Below, in pieces: positions 21,124-33,055 of a stretch of DNA of 64,000 bases. The stretch spans positions 558,001-622,000 of the forward strand of contig SAXG01000013.1 of NCBI GenBank assembly GCA_012932865.1, given 5' to 3'. Every line of letters begins with the position of its first letter. The stretch's first letter is position 1. Source of the stretch: Amylostereum areolatum. Taxonomy: Eukaryota; Basidiomycota; Agaricomycetes; Russulales; Stereaceae. The position numbers were made by a program, and so were the translations under genes. The notes below the pieces were generated by a model. It was not told the DNA's origin. It ran no database searches and saw nothing but the letters and a program-made list of their open reading frames with translations.

Positions 21124-23671
21124 GCGAGGGTGTTTTCAGGCTCGGAATGGATAGTGTGGGCGACACGCGCTCGGTTACCTTACGCTCGACGACCCCACGG
21201 ACGTCCGTATTTTGTACACAGTTGGATACTGTGATACCCTTATTACCCTTTGACCTCGTTCTATACGCGGTGGATCAAATCTGTCGTTTTTCGTTTTCCT
21301 CTGCTCTGTCTCGGTGGTTGCGTTTCATAAGCGCTGAATAATTGGGGGTTCCGCGTATAGTGTATAACTGAAATTCATCGACAATCTTTGTATCTAAGTA
21401 AGCCTGCAGGGTGGCCGGTGAAATGCGATAGCGGTGAGTTTGCGCTGTTTGATTGGATGCGATTGTGAATGTTGACTTGAACATGACTCGTCAGCTGTCT
21501 TTCTCAACGACGCAACGCATCCCATTCCCCGAGACATGCCCCTATTTTCTGCGCCCATCGAGCGGATCAAACCGTCTGATATCTGGCTGTCCCAAGTTTA
21601 ATTGCTCGGACTTGTGCACATTTGGAATAAACCTTTCGACTTCATATTTCAAAATCCCCCCCCCCCCCCCCCCCCCCCCCCCCCACTGGTAGCTTCGAAA
21701 TTCTCGAACAGATCAAGCAAGGATCAAGTGAATCGGATCGAAACTTCATCAGCGCACGGATATGGCTGGATATGGTCGAATGTCGAATGGGGCTGCCCTT
21801 ACGTCGCAGAATCTGTCCATAAAGATGCGATATCGCCGTGGTGGCCGTGGACGGCGAGCAGGTCGACCTCCTGCATGTTGGACCTAGTTGAACCGTCGAG
21901 AACCGGAGCCTGGCATTCCTACCACCCCACTGGCACGATCCCCGGGGAACCAAGTACAAACTCTCCGATTTCAAAGTCGGCCGTGCTGCTGGTGACTTCC
22001 ACATAAGTATACTATTAATCGGCGGCCTTCCCATGATGGGTGAAGATTAATTTTGGACCCATAGCACTGCAGCTGATGGGTCCCTTGGCCCACATCACTC
22101 CGACCCTACAACGGATGCCGACCGAGGCCCAAACTGCCACAAAGCGAGCTCACCGTCATGGCCCCTTGGTGACACTCGTCGCCTACCTCCCGAAGTTGGC
22201 GAAAATTATTCTGTGGACCCAGCGCCGTGGCACGATTGCTGACGCCGCGCGACGCAAAGTGAGCTAACAGCCTAACCATCATTGATCATGATGCAGTCCG
22301 ACTCGGAGCCCGCTCGCGCCCTCTGCCAGTGGGCTGAAGTCGATAAACATCTGCATAGTCTTGCTGTAAATGCGTACGTTCTTCTCCCTCAACTCGCCGC
22401 GTCATTGAATTGACTCGTACCGCTGCTTTGGTACTAGGGGTCACGTTCTGTTTTTGCCAGTGGGCCTTTTATATGCACGGGGATCCGTTATATGCGCCGC
22501 ATTTCTGGCTCGCAATGCGACGATGGAGTCACGCATAGCTTCCTTTAAACAGAGGTCCCTTTCTCCTGTGAATCGAGAATACTACTACAAGCGTATAAGC
22601 GTCCCTCAACATGCTTGCATAATAACCAGAGCGACGTGGATCTACAACGTGCAACTGTATGGTGCCAACAAGTACAGCGTCGTGGCGGCGGTCTTTGGCC
22701 ACTTCGTGTGCATTCGCACCCTCACTTCCGCTTCGTCCATGGTATCATGACGAATTCATAGGACTCACAGGTGCAACGTTACTAATTAGGAGACGCACGA
22801 AGTCACTCACTCTCTGTTGGAGAATGAGCGGCTCGGAAATTCCACGCTTCCTGGACAGAAATCGGAACCACCCTCGGCATAAACAGCGGGAGTTAACGGG
22901 CGCGACGACTCAGTCGAGCGACGCTTACGCTCGATGCTTTCTCCCGTATCTGCACTCAACCCTCGTTCGAGGAGAAACTCTGTCAAAGGCGCCCAGGAGT
23001 TACTCCGTCTCGAGGAATGCCAAGCCTTTCCATTTCGCCTTCGCGAAGCCGAGCAGGAAACTTCGGCACATCCGAAGTGGCACGCATCGTGCTCGGTATG
23101 TTGTCTGTCCTAGAACAGACTGCAGTGGATTCGGATCGCGTGCGTGCCCTGGCCGAGGATCGGACGGAAGCCAGCGTCATATGCGGGGCGAACACCTTCC
23201 TCGCCGCGTCCTCCACGCGTTTCTGCGGGAATTCGCCGCAGCTGGCGCTCCATGTCAATGTGCACGGGGTGAGATGGGCGGACATATCCGTTTGGTCGAA
23301 TTTCTCCGAGGTTTGTGGCGACGCTGACGACGGGTGTACAGTGATAGCACAGGGACTGTAGACCAGGTCTCGTCGAGCCCTCCAAGCTATCTTTTGCTCA
23401 TCGCGAACGTCTTCGACCACGCCCAAATGCCGCAAGGAACTGGGGGAGGAGAGACCCTTGGATACAGTCGTCCGTCCGTGGCATCGGTCGCTCAATGCGA
23501 GAAGACGTGCGTTCCCGGAGGAACAACGGGCACCTGCACGCGTGCCCTCGCTCCCCTGTCGACCAAGTCTACGCTGGGCTCTGGACCATGACTTCTAAAT
23601 GCGCCATGCTAATGCATAGGGTGGTGCAACATCAGATTCGATAGGGACGCCCATGACCGACTCGGAGTCGG
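21124..23671. other. Intergenic, low-confidence coding remnants
   Basis: 2.5 kb. It holds a C29 run. Around 22040-22370 there is a frame with an intron-like GTGAGC...GATGCAG at 22259-22297. Around 22930-23360 the frame SVKGAQELLRLEECQAFPF leads to a possible intron at 23097-23119. I recognise no domain in either, and there is no good start. They could be exons of an unrecognised gene or chance frames in GC-rich DNA. Confidence 0.3.
21656..21684. repeat. Poly-C tract (29 C)
   Basis: An uninterrupted run of 29 C on the plus strand, 530 bp after the GH16 stop. It is a mononucleotide microsatellite and its length is likely to vary between reads and strains. Confidence 0.95.
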
Positions 23672-23680
23672 GTATATATA
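23672..23680 (+). promoter_or_regulatory. TATA box of tandem Zn2Cys6 gene
   Basis: GTATATATA, 53-61 bp before the ATG at 23733. This spacing fits a core promoter with a short 5' leader and supports the chosen start. Confidence 0.6.
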
Positions 23681-23732
23681 CTCCATCGCATCGCATCTTT
23701 GAAGACTGTCTATCGTCGTTTTCTGGGACGAT

Positions 23733-25151
23733 ATGTTCACTGATCATCTGTCTCCCTTTCATGGGAATAACATGCTTCCAGGGGCCTCCTCTTTTCTCTG
23801 GCCGAAAAGAGCCACAAGGGTGCGCTGAATCCGCCAGTTCATCATCCTTGTTACTGACTTCTGGGTCTGTTAGGCGTGCTCGAATTGCAGGTACTTTCGT
23901 CGGTTTCCCGTGTGACTCGACTACCAACGTGGTTCGTTATCTAGGCATAACAAGATCCGTTGTGATGATGGGAGGTGTGTGTCGACCTTGCAGTGTTTCT
24001 GGGGAAGGATCGAATAGTCTTCACAGACCGTGTGGCGGATGTCGAAAACGCGGTCTGATTGCTACTCAATGCGTCGACGGATGTGAGGCCTGCCGGAGAG
24101 AGCGCACGCGCTGCGATGGTGGCATCCCTTGCGATCGCTGTCGGATGTACGATATTGAGTGTGCGGACGAGCCCACCGTTGGCGCTGGTAACCCGTTTCA
24201 CTCGCAAGGCAGTCCCTTCAGTCCACCGGATCGCGTAAAGCTAGCGTGTAAAAACTGCCGGAGGGATAACAAGAAGGTGGGTTCCTCTCCCCTTTCGCCA
24301 CATGTTGGCGCTGACTTATTTTTGCCTCGGAAAGTGCGAAGACCATCGTCCCTGCGGCCGATGCGTCCTGAGGGGGGAGGAATGTATTCGCGTCGGCCGG
24401 GGTCCGAAGGTGGTGAAGGTTCGTTGCCAGTTCTGTCGAGAAACGAACAAAAAATGCGAGGACGCGCGTCCGTGTAAGCACTGTGTGGAGATGAAGCACG
24501 AGTGCTTTGATCCACCGCGGAAGGGCAGAGGACATGGCACTCGCGTGAAGGCGGTAAGTGCGATAGCTTGCTTTCTTCCGCAACACCCGATCGATCCTGA
24601 TATATTTCGGCTACACAGGCATGCGTTAGCTGCAGGCGTGATAAAATACGTTGCGACGGTGGTCGGTAAGCAGTTCTTCGATAGCTATGAAGCTCATGGC
24701 GTATTCTGACTACTACGACCATAGGCCTTGTCTCTCCTGCAGTCGTAAGGGAACCGATTGCCAAGATCGTGGCCTCGTCGACTGGCACTCAGGCCCGAGT
24801 AATCCTCGATCCTACGACGATGATACGGGCCCCAGTCATCGCAATACTGATTCCGACCACGGCGGTATGTTCTGGCAGATATCGGAGTCTTTGAATGAAC
24901 ATCTGACTCTCCACTCAGCTCATACGCAGCCACCTTCCTTGTGTATCTCCAGCTCTTCTAGCCCCAGATCAGACGTGAGCCTTTCGTTTGGCTTGTCGGG
25001 ATCGCTCTACTATGAACGCCAGGCGCGTAATTCATCCACGGCGCGACCGAGGATCCTTCCTCCGGATGCGTACGAGTATGAGAGGACTAGAACCCTTCCA
25101 CCTCTGTCTTCTGTTGTCGGATGGGCGGTGGCAAGCTTCGGGCAGAGATAG
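23733..25151 (+). CDS. Protein with five tandem Zn2Cys6 clusters
   Basis: Exons are 23733-23819, 23874-23890, 23945-23974, 24027-24276, 24335-24553, 24619-24665, 24725-24864 and 24919-25151. All junctions keep frame and give 340 residues. Five fungal binuclear zinc clusters lie in a row: about 31-60 (CSNC...CDDGRPCGGC...C), 64-90 (CEAC...CDGGIPCDRC...C), 119-145 (CKNC...CEDHRPCGRC...C), 159-185 (CQFC...CEDARPCKHC...C) and 203-229 (CVSC...CDGGRPCLSC...C). Each has six Cys spaced C-x2-C-x6-C-x5-C-x2-C-x6-9-C. A Ser-rich tail of about 110 residues follows. Ordinary members of the class have one cluster and bind DNA as dimers, with a middle homology region that is absent here. Clusters 1 and 5 share an intron at the same codon (phase 2 in GGR/PC), showing that the array arose by exon duplication. 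DNA binding is an inference; the targets are unknown. Confidence 0.8.
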
Positions 25152-25515
25152 GTCAGAAGAGCATTCTCAAGGTTTATCCGGGGTTTAACCCACTTCATAC
25201 CGCATCTGTAGTATGGACTATACAAGTTTCGACTGACCCGCTACGCACTGTATGATAGCAATCAGATCTCTGTCACAACGTTATCTCGGGTGGACTCGTT
25301 TTGAGTTGTCATGACGGCGCCCAAACCGTGTTCTCGGTCGGACTGTCGGATGGATTCGCTGGCGAGGAGGGGAAGAGAGAAGCGCAGTAAGTCCTCGGAT
25401 TTCCTTTATACACCACGTGATCATCCGAAATCCAGTCAGGACGTATGTATACGGTAAACCAAAAGATCATCTGCAACACGTACCAGAGAAAGAGCTCAGA
25501 GAAAAATAGTGCGTC

Positions 25516-26621
25516 CTAGCCTGTATTCTTTTCTATACCGTCAAGGATGGCCTCTAGAGCATCGTTCATCTGCGTGGTGAAAGCAGCTGCCTGGCCTTGA
25601 ATATCCTTCAATTGCTTTCTTAGAGCCTCGGTTTCGTCATTGCTGCTTCATTGCTCGATTGTAAAGCCGCTGAATGCACTTGGACCTCACTGAGCCTGGG
25701 TTTTTTCGCAACCGTGACACTGGCCACCTGTGTGTCCGCCGTAGAGATCTCTTCTGCACGACGCCGCCGTTTACTGGGAGATGTAGCTTCGATGGATTCT
25801 GACGTTGGTTCAGTGATTGGCAGGTTTTGACTCGTGCTCGCGGCCTCCGCCGCGGCGAGGATAGCTTTGGCTCCCTTGAAGCTGCATGCCATGTTCGCTG
25901 TGACGCACGGTTCACAACGACGCTGCTTCACGGTCATGGATCGTTTGCATTGGGATGTTTTTGCCAAAGTGCAGTTGTCACAGGGAGGGCAGAACTGCAC
26001 AGGCCCAGACTAGAGTGGGTGACCGATCTCAGTATTAGTTGAACATGTCTATAGGAGGCCGGTGTAGATAGTACCACGTACCTTTGTTGACAATGGCTTA
26101 CGCTGAGCGTGCAGTGAAGGAGCAGATATTGAAGTTGTTGCTGCCTTGGGGGAAGTTAATCAGGAGCGGATATAGGTAACCAAACGTACGGTAACGGCAT
26201 TGACGGTGGGAGCCTGATAACCGAGATTGTCCTCTTCATCTACTCGTTGGTTGGCTGATTCGGCAATTTCCACCATGTATTTCACCATGAAGTAGTTCTG
26301 ACGACCTTTCGGAAATTCTTGGTGAATACGCTTCAATGCGGCGTATGTGGTGTCGCTTATAGCGCGCGCGTTGATACCTTGGAGAGCTTGGGACAGAGCG
26401 AGCTGTCGGGGAGATTTGATCAGCCCTTCACTGAATTACTCTGTGCCGTGTTTGAAGGGCGTCATACTCGCCTCCTCTCGGTCTGCACAAGCCTTCCAAG
26501 TCTTCCAGTCGCTCCAGCTGGCTGTGTTGGTCGTCGTCGGCTCCGCATTGAGTGTTTGCACTGGGGCCTTGTCAATGACGTCTTCGAGTTTCGTCTGGGT
26601 CTCCAACCCGGGGGCTTCCAT
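25516..26621 (-). CDS. Single zinc-cluster-like protein with C-terminal coiled coil
   Basis: Convergent with the five-cluster gene. It starts MEAPGLETQTKLEDV at 26621. A second exon around 26210-26410 gives YAALKRIHQEFPKGRQNYF and continues MVEIAESANQRVDEEDN. The exon at about 25690-26000 holds a Cys array, CDNC-x7-C-x10-C-x2-C-x6-C (from CDNCTLAK to MACSF), then a basic SPSKRRRR stretch that may be a nuclear signal. A last exon, about 25516-25622, is a short coiled coil (EALRKQLKDIQGQ) ending at a TAG. The Cys pattern resembles Zn2Cys6 with a longer middle loop. The first and last splice junctions are uncertain, since the donors are not canonical in the frames I want. Probably nuclear; function unknown. 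Confidence 0.55.
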
Positions 26622-26747
26622 GCTGTAATCCTGCGATAGTCCTTCCGGAACACTACCTCTTCTAGTGCCAGTCCAGATGACGAACCAGCAAAGACCGGCT
26701 TTTGCGCAACGTTTGTGTATTGGAATCCTGAATTACATTTCGCAGGG

Positions 26748-28425
26748 TCACGTGAATGTCGGATACGCCGCCTCCACTCGAACAGGAACATCATCTTCAT
26801 CTGGCTCGCAGTCAGAGTCAACAGACTCCTCCAGATCCGTGGATCTGTCATTGTCCACGCATACACACACGTCGACCACTTCACTCAGTTTTTCGACCAT
26901 CTCATCCGTGATCGCGCTTGTCTTGATCGTGAGCGAGATCCGGTGGCCGCAATCCCTTCTAAACTTGAGCTCCGCCTCGATGGCACCAAAGACCGTCTCG
27001 ATGGGAGAGCCAACACCGCTGGAAAGGCGGCGGGGATGAGTAAAAGATTCCTTGAAATCAGCTTGGATGATTTGTAGAGCTTCGATCCCGGGACAGGACA
27101 ACGCACTACTGTCGCAACGCTCCTTGCTCCATCGATCGGCAAGGTCGTACACGGCACGTCCGGCGACGGATAGCTTCTGAACACCTGTTAACTTCAGGAA
27201 GGGGTCCAACCACTCGCGAGCAATGATATCTCCACAATCTTCGGCGCGAGATAGCAGCAACGCAGAAGCGCCCCCGTGTCCTGGCAAAGAGGGGAGTAGG
27301 TGCTCTATCATGAAGCAGACGTAGTAGCCCTCCATATCCGGGTCGTCGTATTCGATGTAGATGGCGATGTAATTAGGAAAGGTGTATGCCGGGTTCAAAT
27401 TTGCGTATTTTATGTGTATGTCCAGGCTTGAATCGGTTGCCGTGGCATGCATGACGGGGAGTTGACCAGGGACAGCCGATAGAGGGGCAAAGTGGGCGGC
27501 TAAGGCGAATCCGAGCTTTTCGTTCGGCGGGCTGTTCACGATTATTATTTCCAGTGAAGCGCCGGAGGGAAATGAGACGCATGACAAGAAGTCGGCCATA
27601 TCGTCTGCGTCACCTTCGAGAGATAAGCTGGAGAGATGCTCCAGATGAAGAACGTTTTCGGGGAGATCGAACCATCTGAAATCCAGGCAATCGTTTTGTC
27701 CTAAGCTGAGGTGACGTAGCTGGGGCATAAGAGAGAGAGCCGCGTGCATCTCTTTCGGCGTCGTCCATAACAAACTATTCCGCGCCTCGAACTCTGTCAA
27801 AACAGGAAACGAGTGGGTCCAGTTTGCCCTCATGACGACGTTCGTCAGGTCGAGTTCCTTCAGCTGAGGCGCGTCGCCCGACAGCACGTCCGGTGGCAGC
27901 ATATCAGGAAGGTCGGCCTTCGAGAGGGGTGTGAGGTGGATGCCGTACAGTGAGATCGTCCGCGCACGCGCAAGCTGGTCCAGGGCGGGGAGGACATTCC
28001 TCCAGGATTTCACGTCGTGTACGAAAATGTCGATGGGCAGTGGATCGGACAGTTGGAGGGCTTTCTCCGTCCATTGCAGTTCAGGGCGGAAGTAGAGAGG
28101 AATGGAGGTCCATAATGCTTTGTCATGGCAGACAATTTCTCTCCAGCGCGTGCATACGCGAGCAAGGATAATTCCGCAGGGAAGGGGAAGAGGCCGTGTT
28201 TCGTCGTCATAGGATCGCAGCCGTTCCAGCTCGAGCGCGGTGAGGTAGGAGAACGTTTCGTGCAGTAGTTCGGGGGGCATACGTTCGATAGGAGGAACAG
28301 CATCAAAGCCTTGAGAGGGTGTTTCATGCTCCTCGGTGACCTGAAAATTCAGAATTCAATCTTCGATTAAAACGTCCCGATTTGAGGGTCTGCCGTCCGC
28401 TCACCTCCGTCGAGGCTTCCATCAT
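26748..28425 (-). CDS. F-box domain protein
   Basis: Exons are 28405-28425 (MMEASTE) and 26748-28340, with one 64-bp intron; about 537 residues. An F-box-like motif opens the second exon (MPPELLHETFSYLTALELERL, then ARVCTRWREIVCHDKALWTSI). Irregular leucine-rich segments follow (LRHLSLGQNDCLDF; LEHLSSLSLEGD). In this family the F-box binds Skp1 of an SCF ubiquitin ligase and the LRR-like part holds the substrate. Such genes are heavily expanded in Agaricomycetes. An acidic stretch (DCEPDEDD) is near the C-terminus. It is divergent from the C2HC-finger gene. Confidence 0.8.
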
Positions 28426-29010
28426 CTAAGAGTTGAGGCTTGTGCGGGTTTTCTACGTCGGATGAGAGACTGAAAAAAAGCAAGGTATGTAAGCTCGAGC
28501 AGAATTGGGTATCTGCGCGATTCGTGTACCTCGGTGGGGGGGATTTCTTCATGGCGGCGTTCGAGGGTGAAAAACGGCCAGTTATATTGTCCTCTGCAAG
28601 GTGAAGAACAATGCGGATTGTCACGTGCGTCTGTTCCCACGCCAGCGTATCGACGCGCTTTCGCTCCCGCTTCACGCTTTGACTCCAACCACCACGCTCC
28701 CTTTATTTCTCCTAGCTTTGCCGCGCTCATGTCTGATCTTGCATCATCGTCAAAGTGAGTCTGCTTTTTTGTTCGAACTTGATGCGTGAGTCTGACCATC
28801 GAGACTAGGGACAAACCCACCAAAACATACGCGGGCAAAGCCAAGGTTGGTTGTGGTTACGCTGGTGCTTTGGGTTAGCCTAACGTAGGACGGGGTAGAA
28901 AAAGAGAGACTCCGTTCCAAATGCTGAGAGGTACGTGCTAAATCCCATTCTATTGAGATTTTCGAGCTCATATCCATCGAAGACTGTCTGTGGACGCTGA
29001 ATCGTCCTCC

Positions 29011-30531
29011 ATGCCGCCGCCCCCGAGTCCATCCTCCAGAAAGGTGCATAGTCCGCGTATCTGCTGGTTAACTTTGTCCCTGATGCTTTGTTCTAGGGCA
29101 AAGCTTCCCTCAGCACGTGCGTTTATACGTCTCTTCTTTCACATGTTCCCAATACCTTGTCCCAGCGAGTCTGTCTCCGCACCACTACCCTCGAAGAAGC
29201 CTACAAGCAAGGCTAAACGAGCCTCCATTGCATCGTTGTCTGAAGTCAAGGGGTCCCCTGTGTCTCGAGTTGTCGGCAAAACGCCTTCCTCGCAGCGCTT
29301 CCAGACACCGGAAGGCGACCAGGATGACATCTCGGTCGCAGGCTCTTCCACCTCGAAGGCAACTCGCAAGACGGAGGAGGAACGCATCCAGTACTTCCGC
29401 AACCAGCCGGACTGCCGCGAGGTGGAACCCCATCGCGCGTTCTGTGCAGTGTGCAACGATTGGGTGCCGCTCAACCCGAGCCTCACTTACACCATGCGGC
29501 CATGGACACTGCACCGTAAAACGTGCCGTCGAGGATCTAACACCAAACCGTAAGCGCCGCCATTCATCCCAGTCGCCATTCCTCTGACATGGTTCATTTG
29601 TGGAGGTTGAGCACGTCTACGCCTAGCAAGGCGGCCGACCAGGAGGATGAGCCTGTAAGCGACGATGACGCATCCGTGATCTCGAACAAAACCATTCGAA
29701 GGACCGAAGCGGAGCGGCAGGCCTACCTCGAATCGGACCCACGGGCAGAGGAGGTTCGACCCCAAGAGGTTTTGTGCAAGACGTGCCACGAATGGGTCAA
29801 ACTCGGGAGCCGACGGCGATACGCCCTACAGCGGTGGAAGGTGCACCAGCAGCGTTGCTCTGGCCAGATGTTCGTCGCCACTGGTTATCTACTTTCGTTT
29901 CTCTTCTGACGGAGAGCCTTTCCAGACCCAGCAGTCGTGTCGCAACGGCCGAAAGGAAGCTCAAGCTTGTCAATGATTCATCGGCGAAGAACCTGACGAC
30001 GAAATCGGTCGATTGTGTCCACTGCAAGAAGACGGTGGCGCTCGAAGGCGAAGGCGACTACGATCTAACTCAATGGGAGGAGCACAAGGCCTCTTGCCTC
30101 GCGTGCGTTTTCGGTCGCTGCCACGCCTTGGAAACTGACGCTGAAGGGGATCTTCTTTATTGCTTGTATTCAGTTCACGTTCTGCTGCGACTCCGACGCC
30201 ACGGACGGACGATCGCGAACCCAAGCCGATCGCAATCAGTCCTCGTCGTGCGGAGAAGGCAGCCGAGGACTCGCCACCATCGGTGGCGTCCACAGATACG
30301 ACGGTCGTGGATGCGGCGGGGCCCGCTCGTGCTGGCGTGAAGCGTCCGCGCGAGGAGGGGGACGAGGGGGCAATCGCAGAGGATGCGCCGCCTCGGGTCC
30401 GTGCGCGCACCAAGTCGACTGGTGCGCTTGCCAGCTGGTTGATAATGCCTATCAAGAACTTCGTCACCGGGTTCAAGGAGGGCCTGCAGTCGCCTACGGA
30501 AGAGTCGCCGCCGCCGAAGGAGCACACATGA
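29011..30531 (+). CDS. Triple C2HC zinc-finger protein
   Basis: Exons are 29011-29043, 29097-29116, 29166-29549, 29606-29879, 29936-30102 and 30174-30531; the phases agree and give 411 residues. Three modules share exactly C-x2-C-x16-W-x2-H-x3-C: CAVC...WTLHRKTC, CKTC...WKVHQQRC and CVHC...WEEHKASC. The first two are preceded by a similar ER-rich helix (EEERIQYFRNQPD; EAERQAYLESDP). A basic Pro-rich tail (KRPREEGDEG) ends with ASWLIMPIKNF. It probably binds nucleic acid or protein through zinc; no function is known to me. An ATG at 28729 with a spliced MSDLASSSK-DKPTKTY frame may be an alternative 5' exon, but I could not join it in frame. The same finger occurs in the duplicated genes at 31.0 and 40.9 kb. 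Confidence 0.7.
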
Positions 30532-31007
30532 TACAAATGTTCATCCACCTGCATAGTTCCATCGAGTTCCCGTCGTTCCTTTGTGCTCCATCATACGCTT
30601 CGTCTCCTGTTCCTCGATTCCTGTTTTGTGCTAAGCTAATAGCCTTCCCCACCATCCCTTCCTGTTTTTCTTCCACTGCACTCCCTTTGCATGTCCGTAT
30701 CATACCTTGCTTCCTCCCTTCATTCCTTCTCTCTCAATAATGTAGCCTCGTACCCCGATCTTGACTGAAATATATCGTGCAAATTTATGTGGATATTTGT
30801 GGCGGATCAGCGGGGCCTCGCTTAGGCAAAAAGGAAAGTGTGGGCGCTCCGTCCGCTGTGGCAAATGCCGGCCAGGGTTTCGTTTAGACTTTACCGTTTT
30901 CTTTTTACGCGGCAGACGCGCACCGTCATGCCGCACGCCCCCCTTCATCCCTCCTTTCTTTCTCCACATCCCCATCCCCATCCTTGACCACGACCTCGAC
31001 CACGACA

Positions 31008-32300
31008 ATGCCCCCATCCAAGTACAACGACGGAAACAGCAGGGCAACCCCACGGTGAGCACTTTCCCCCTGGTTCCATCTCGTCTTCTCATTGTCCCCA
31101 GCCTCCCCGATGGAAGACCCCGTTCATTGCCCTCGGTGAGTACCTCGTCCTCGATGTGCGCGAAGGGGGGACGCTCATCGATGCCTCGGACAGTCGCCCT
31201 ACCCCCTCCGGATGCAAAGATTGAGGTGCGCATCCCGCCCCCCGACTCCACGCCCGCGCCGCATGGCTTACGGCGAAGTCCCCTCCCCTCTCCAGCGAAC
31301 GCCGTCCGCCCAACTCTTCGCGCCCCAAAGGATCAACAACGGCCAGGTGCGTGATCCCCAGCGCTTCCCCTCGCACGCGCGTCCTCACCGATTGCCGTCG
31401 GTGCTCCAGCGCGGAGGAGCCCAGACAGCCCACGCCCGCGGAGCTCCAGCGCGAGAGACGCCTGCGCCCCGATCCCCTCGCCGACGTCCTCAGCCCGCTC
31501 TGGATCGTCTGCCGCCGCTGCAAGACCCGGATCAAGCTCTCGCCCAAGTGCGCCTTCGACCCCTTCCACTGGACCAAGCACCGCGAACGCTGCCTCAAAC
31601 GCTCCGACGCCGCCGTCGCCGAGATTCGCCGCGAGCAGGAATTGGTGCGCGCGTCTCCTCCTCCTCTGTTTCTTCTCGCGCGCGCACGACGCTCACCCGC
31701 GTTCGCCAGATCGACGCCTCGCAGCTGTCCTCGGTCACCGCCTCCTCGCACTCGAGGGAGGGCACGCCCTCCCTCACCCCCGACGACGAGGACGAGCGGC
31801 AGTCGTCCCCCCTCACCGAGCTCAGCGTCAAGGAGGAGACCCCGCCGCCGGCCGTGGTCCCGTGCATGCCCCGCACGCCCTGCCCGCCGCCCGCGCCCGC
31901 GTTCTATCCCGTCGAGTCCCCGACCAAGGACCCCGCGCTCCTGGACGCGGCCGAGATCCTGTCCACGCTCTCCGTCTTCACCCGCCGCGACTCCTCCCGG
32001 TTCGACGGCTACCTCCGGCGCTCCCGCCGCCACGCGCACGTCGAGCAGACGCTGCCCGAGCCCCGCCGCTGGCAAGACTGGTCCTGGGGCACGCTCAAGC
32101 AGCCCGTCTGGGTCCTCGCGCAGCATCCCAAGGCCGCGCCGGGCACTGGGCCGACCCCGACCCCGACCCCGACGGCGTTCGGGGGCGACGCGGGGGCGAA
32201 CGCGATCGGGCTCGAGGGCCTCGAGACGCGCACCCGGGCCCCCCTCTCGCATGTGCGCGCTGATGGCGGCACGCCCGTGGACGAGCCACGAGCAGGCTAG
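31008..32300 (+). CDS. One-finger C2HC protein, copy A
   Basis: Exons are 31008-31054, 31102-31135, 31194-31225, 31296-31346, 31410-31644 and 31710-32300; the phases agree and give 329 residues. One finger, CRRC-x16-W-x2-H-x3-C (CRRCKTRIKL...HWTKHRERC), sits after an ELQRERRLRPDPLADV helix, as in the triple-finger gene next door. Downstream are an acidic Ser/Glu segment (TPDDEDERQSS), Pro-rich linkers, and a conserved-looking block YLRRSRRHAHVEQTLPEPRR ending WDWSWGTLKQPVWVLAQ-like. It differs from copy B at very few residues (for example Met against Thr in the VPC-PRTP segment), so both copies look functional. Nucleic-acid or protein binding is inferred; the role is unknown. Confidence 0.65.
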
Positions 32301-32789
32301 GGCGTGCGTGGTTCTCGGGCATGCCGTTAGCGAACGCTTCCCACCGCTCCCGTGCGCTGCGCGCTCCATGGCATCTCGCCGCCCCTCCGTCCTGCTTATC
32401 CCCCCTCCCCCTTCATCTCGCTCGCCCCCCCTTCCCAGCTTTGTCTCGCTTTCGTATCGCTATCGGTCCTCTTGATTCTCCTACGCCACGCCCCCCGTCT
32501 GCATCGCACGTAATCGTTCCCCGTCTGATCTGTCTGCTCCCCGTACATCTTGTATCCATCTCCTATTCGCCGGCTCGGACTCCCCCCTCGGACGGCGCTC
32601 GTACATAGTGTACCTTGTCATCGCCCATGTACCGCTACATACCGTGTTCTCCCCCTCTCCTGCCTCGCACACGCTTGGTTGATCATGTGCGTGGTATGCA
32701 TCCGCCTAGTGTACATATATCTATTCCCCCCCCAAATCCCATCTGTACCACCCTCGAATCCGTCAGCGCGACGTCGGCGGCGCGAGGCC

Positions 32790-33055
32790 CTAAGACTCGC
32801 CGTCGTCGGTCGGACGCTTGACCACGCCGCGCGAGAGCATGTCCCGCAGGACGGGGTCGTAGTTGGCCCGCGTGCCGCTGGACGGCGCGCGATGGGTTAG
32901 ACCAAGCTTGACGGGAAGGGAGGAACAGGGGCGGCGACTCACACCACGGTTCGGACGACCTCGCGCAGGATCTCGCCCGCGGGGACCTCGATCTTGTCGA
33001 CGCCGGGGAGCGCGTCGGCGCGCGTGGGGCCGACGTTGAGGAACAGGACGGGCTG
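32790..33055 (-). pseudogene. Truncated sirtuin 3' end (copy A)
   Basis: Matches the last two exons of the sirtuin at 42644-44642: FLNVGPTRADALPGVDKIEV, then GTRANYDPVLRDMLSRG and VKRPTDDGES. The catalytic domain is missing. Upstream the similarity breaks into gapped pieces to about 33118, where GAGTCGCATGTGAC resembles the parent's start-codon region (44635-44648). It is not expected to give an active enzyme. Confidence 0.8.

Larger units (their letters stand above)
30847..33055 (+). repeat. Segmental duplication, copy A
   Basis: Nearly identical to 40697-42908, with only scattered substitutions and small indels (6 bp before the start codon, 2 bp in a C run near 32730). It carries the one-finger C2HC gene and the 3' end of a sirtuin gene. 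The left edge is abrupt at CTCCGTCCGC. The right edge falls inside the sirtuin gene. Weak, gapped similarity to the right copy continues to about 33118. Confidence 0.9.

Noticed and set aside
31089..32369. 426-residue minus-strand frame over the C2HC gene (repeated at 40945-42225)
   Set aside because: An Arg/Gly-rich shadow of the plus-strand C2HC gene, whose six exons fit and carry a recognisable finger.
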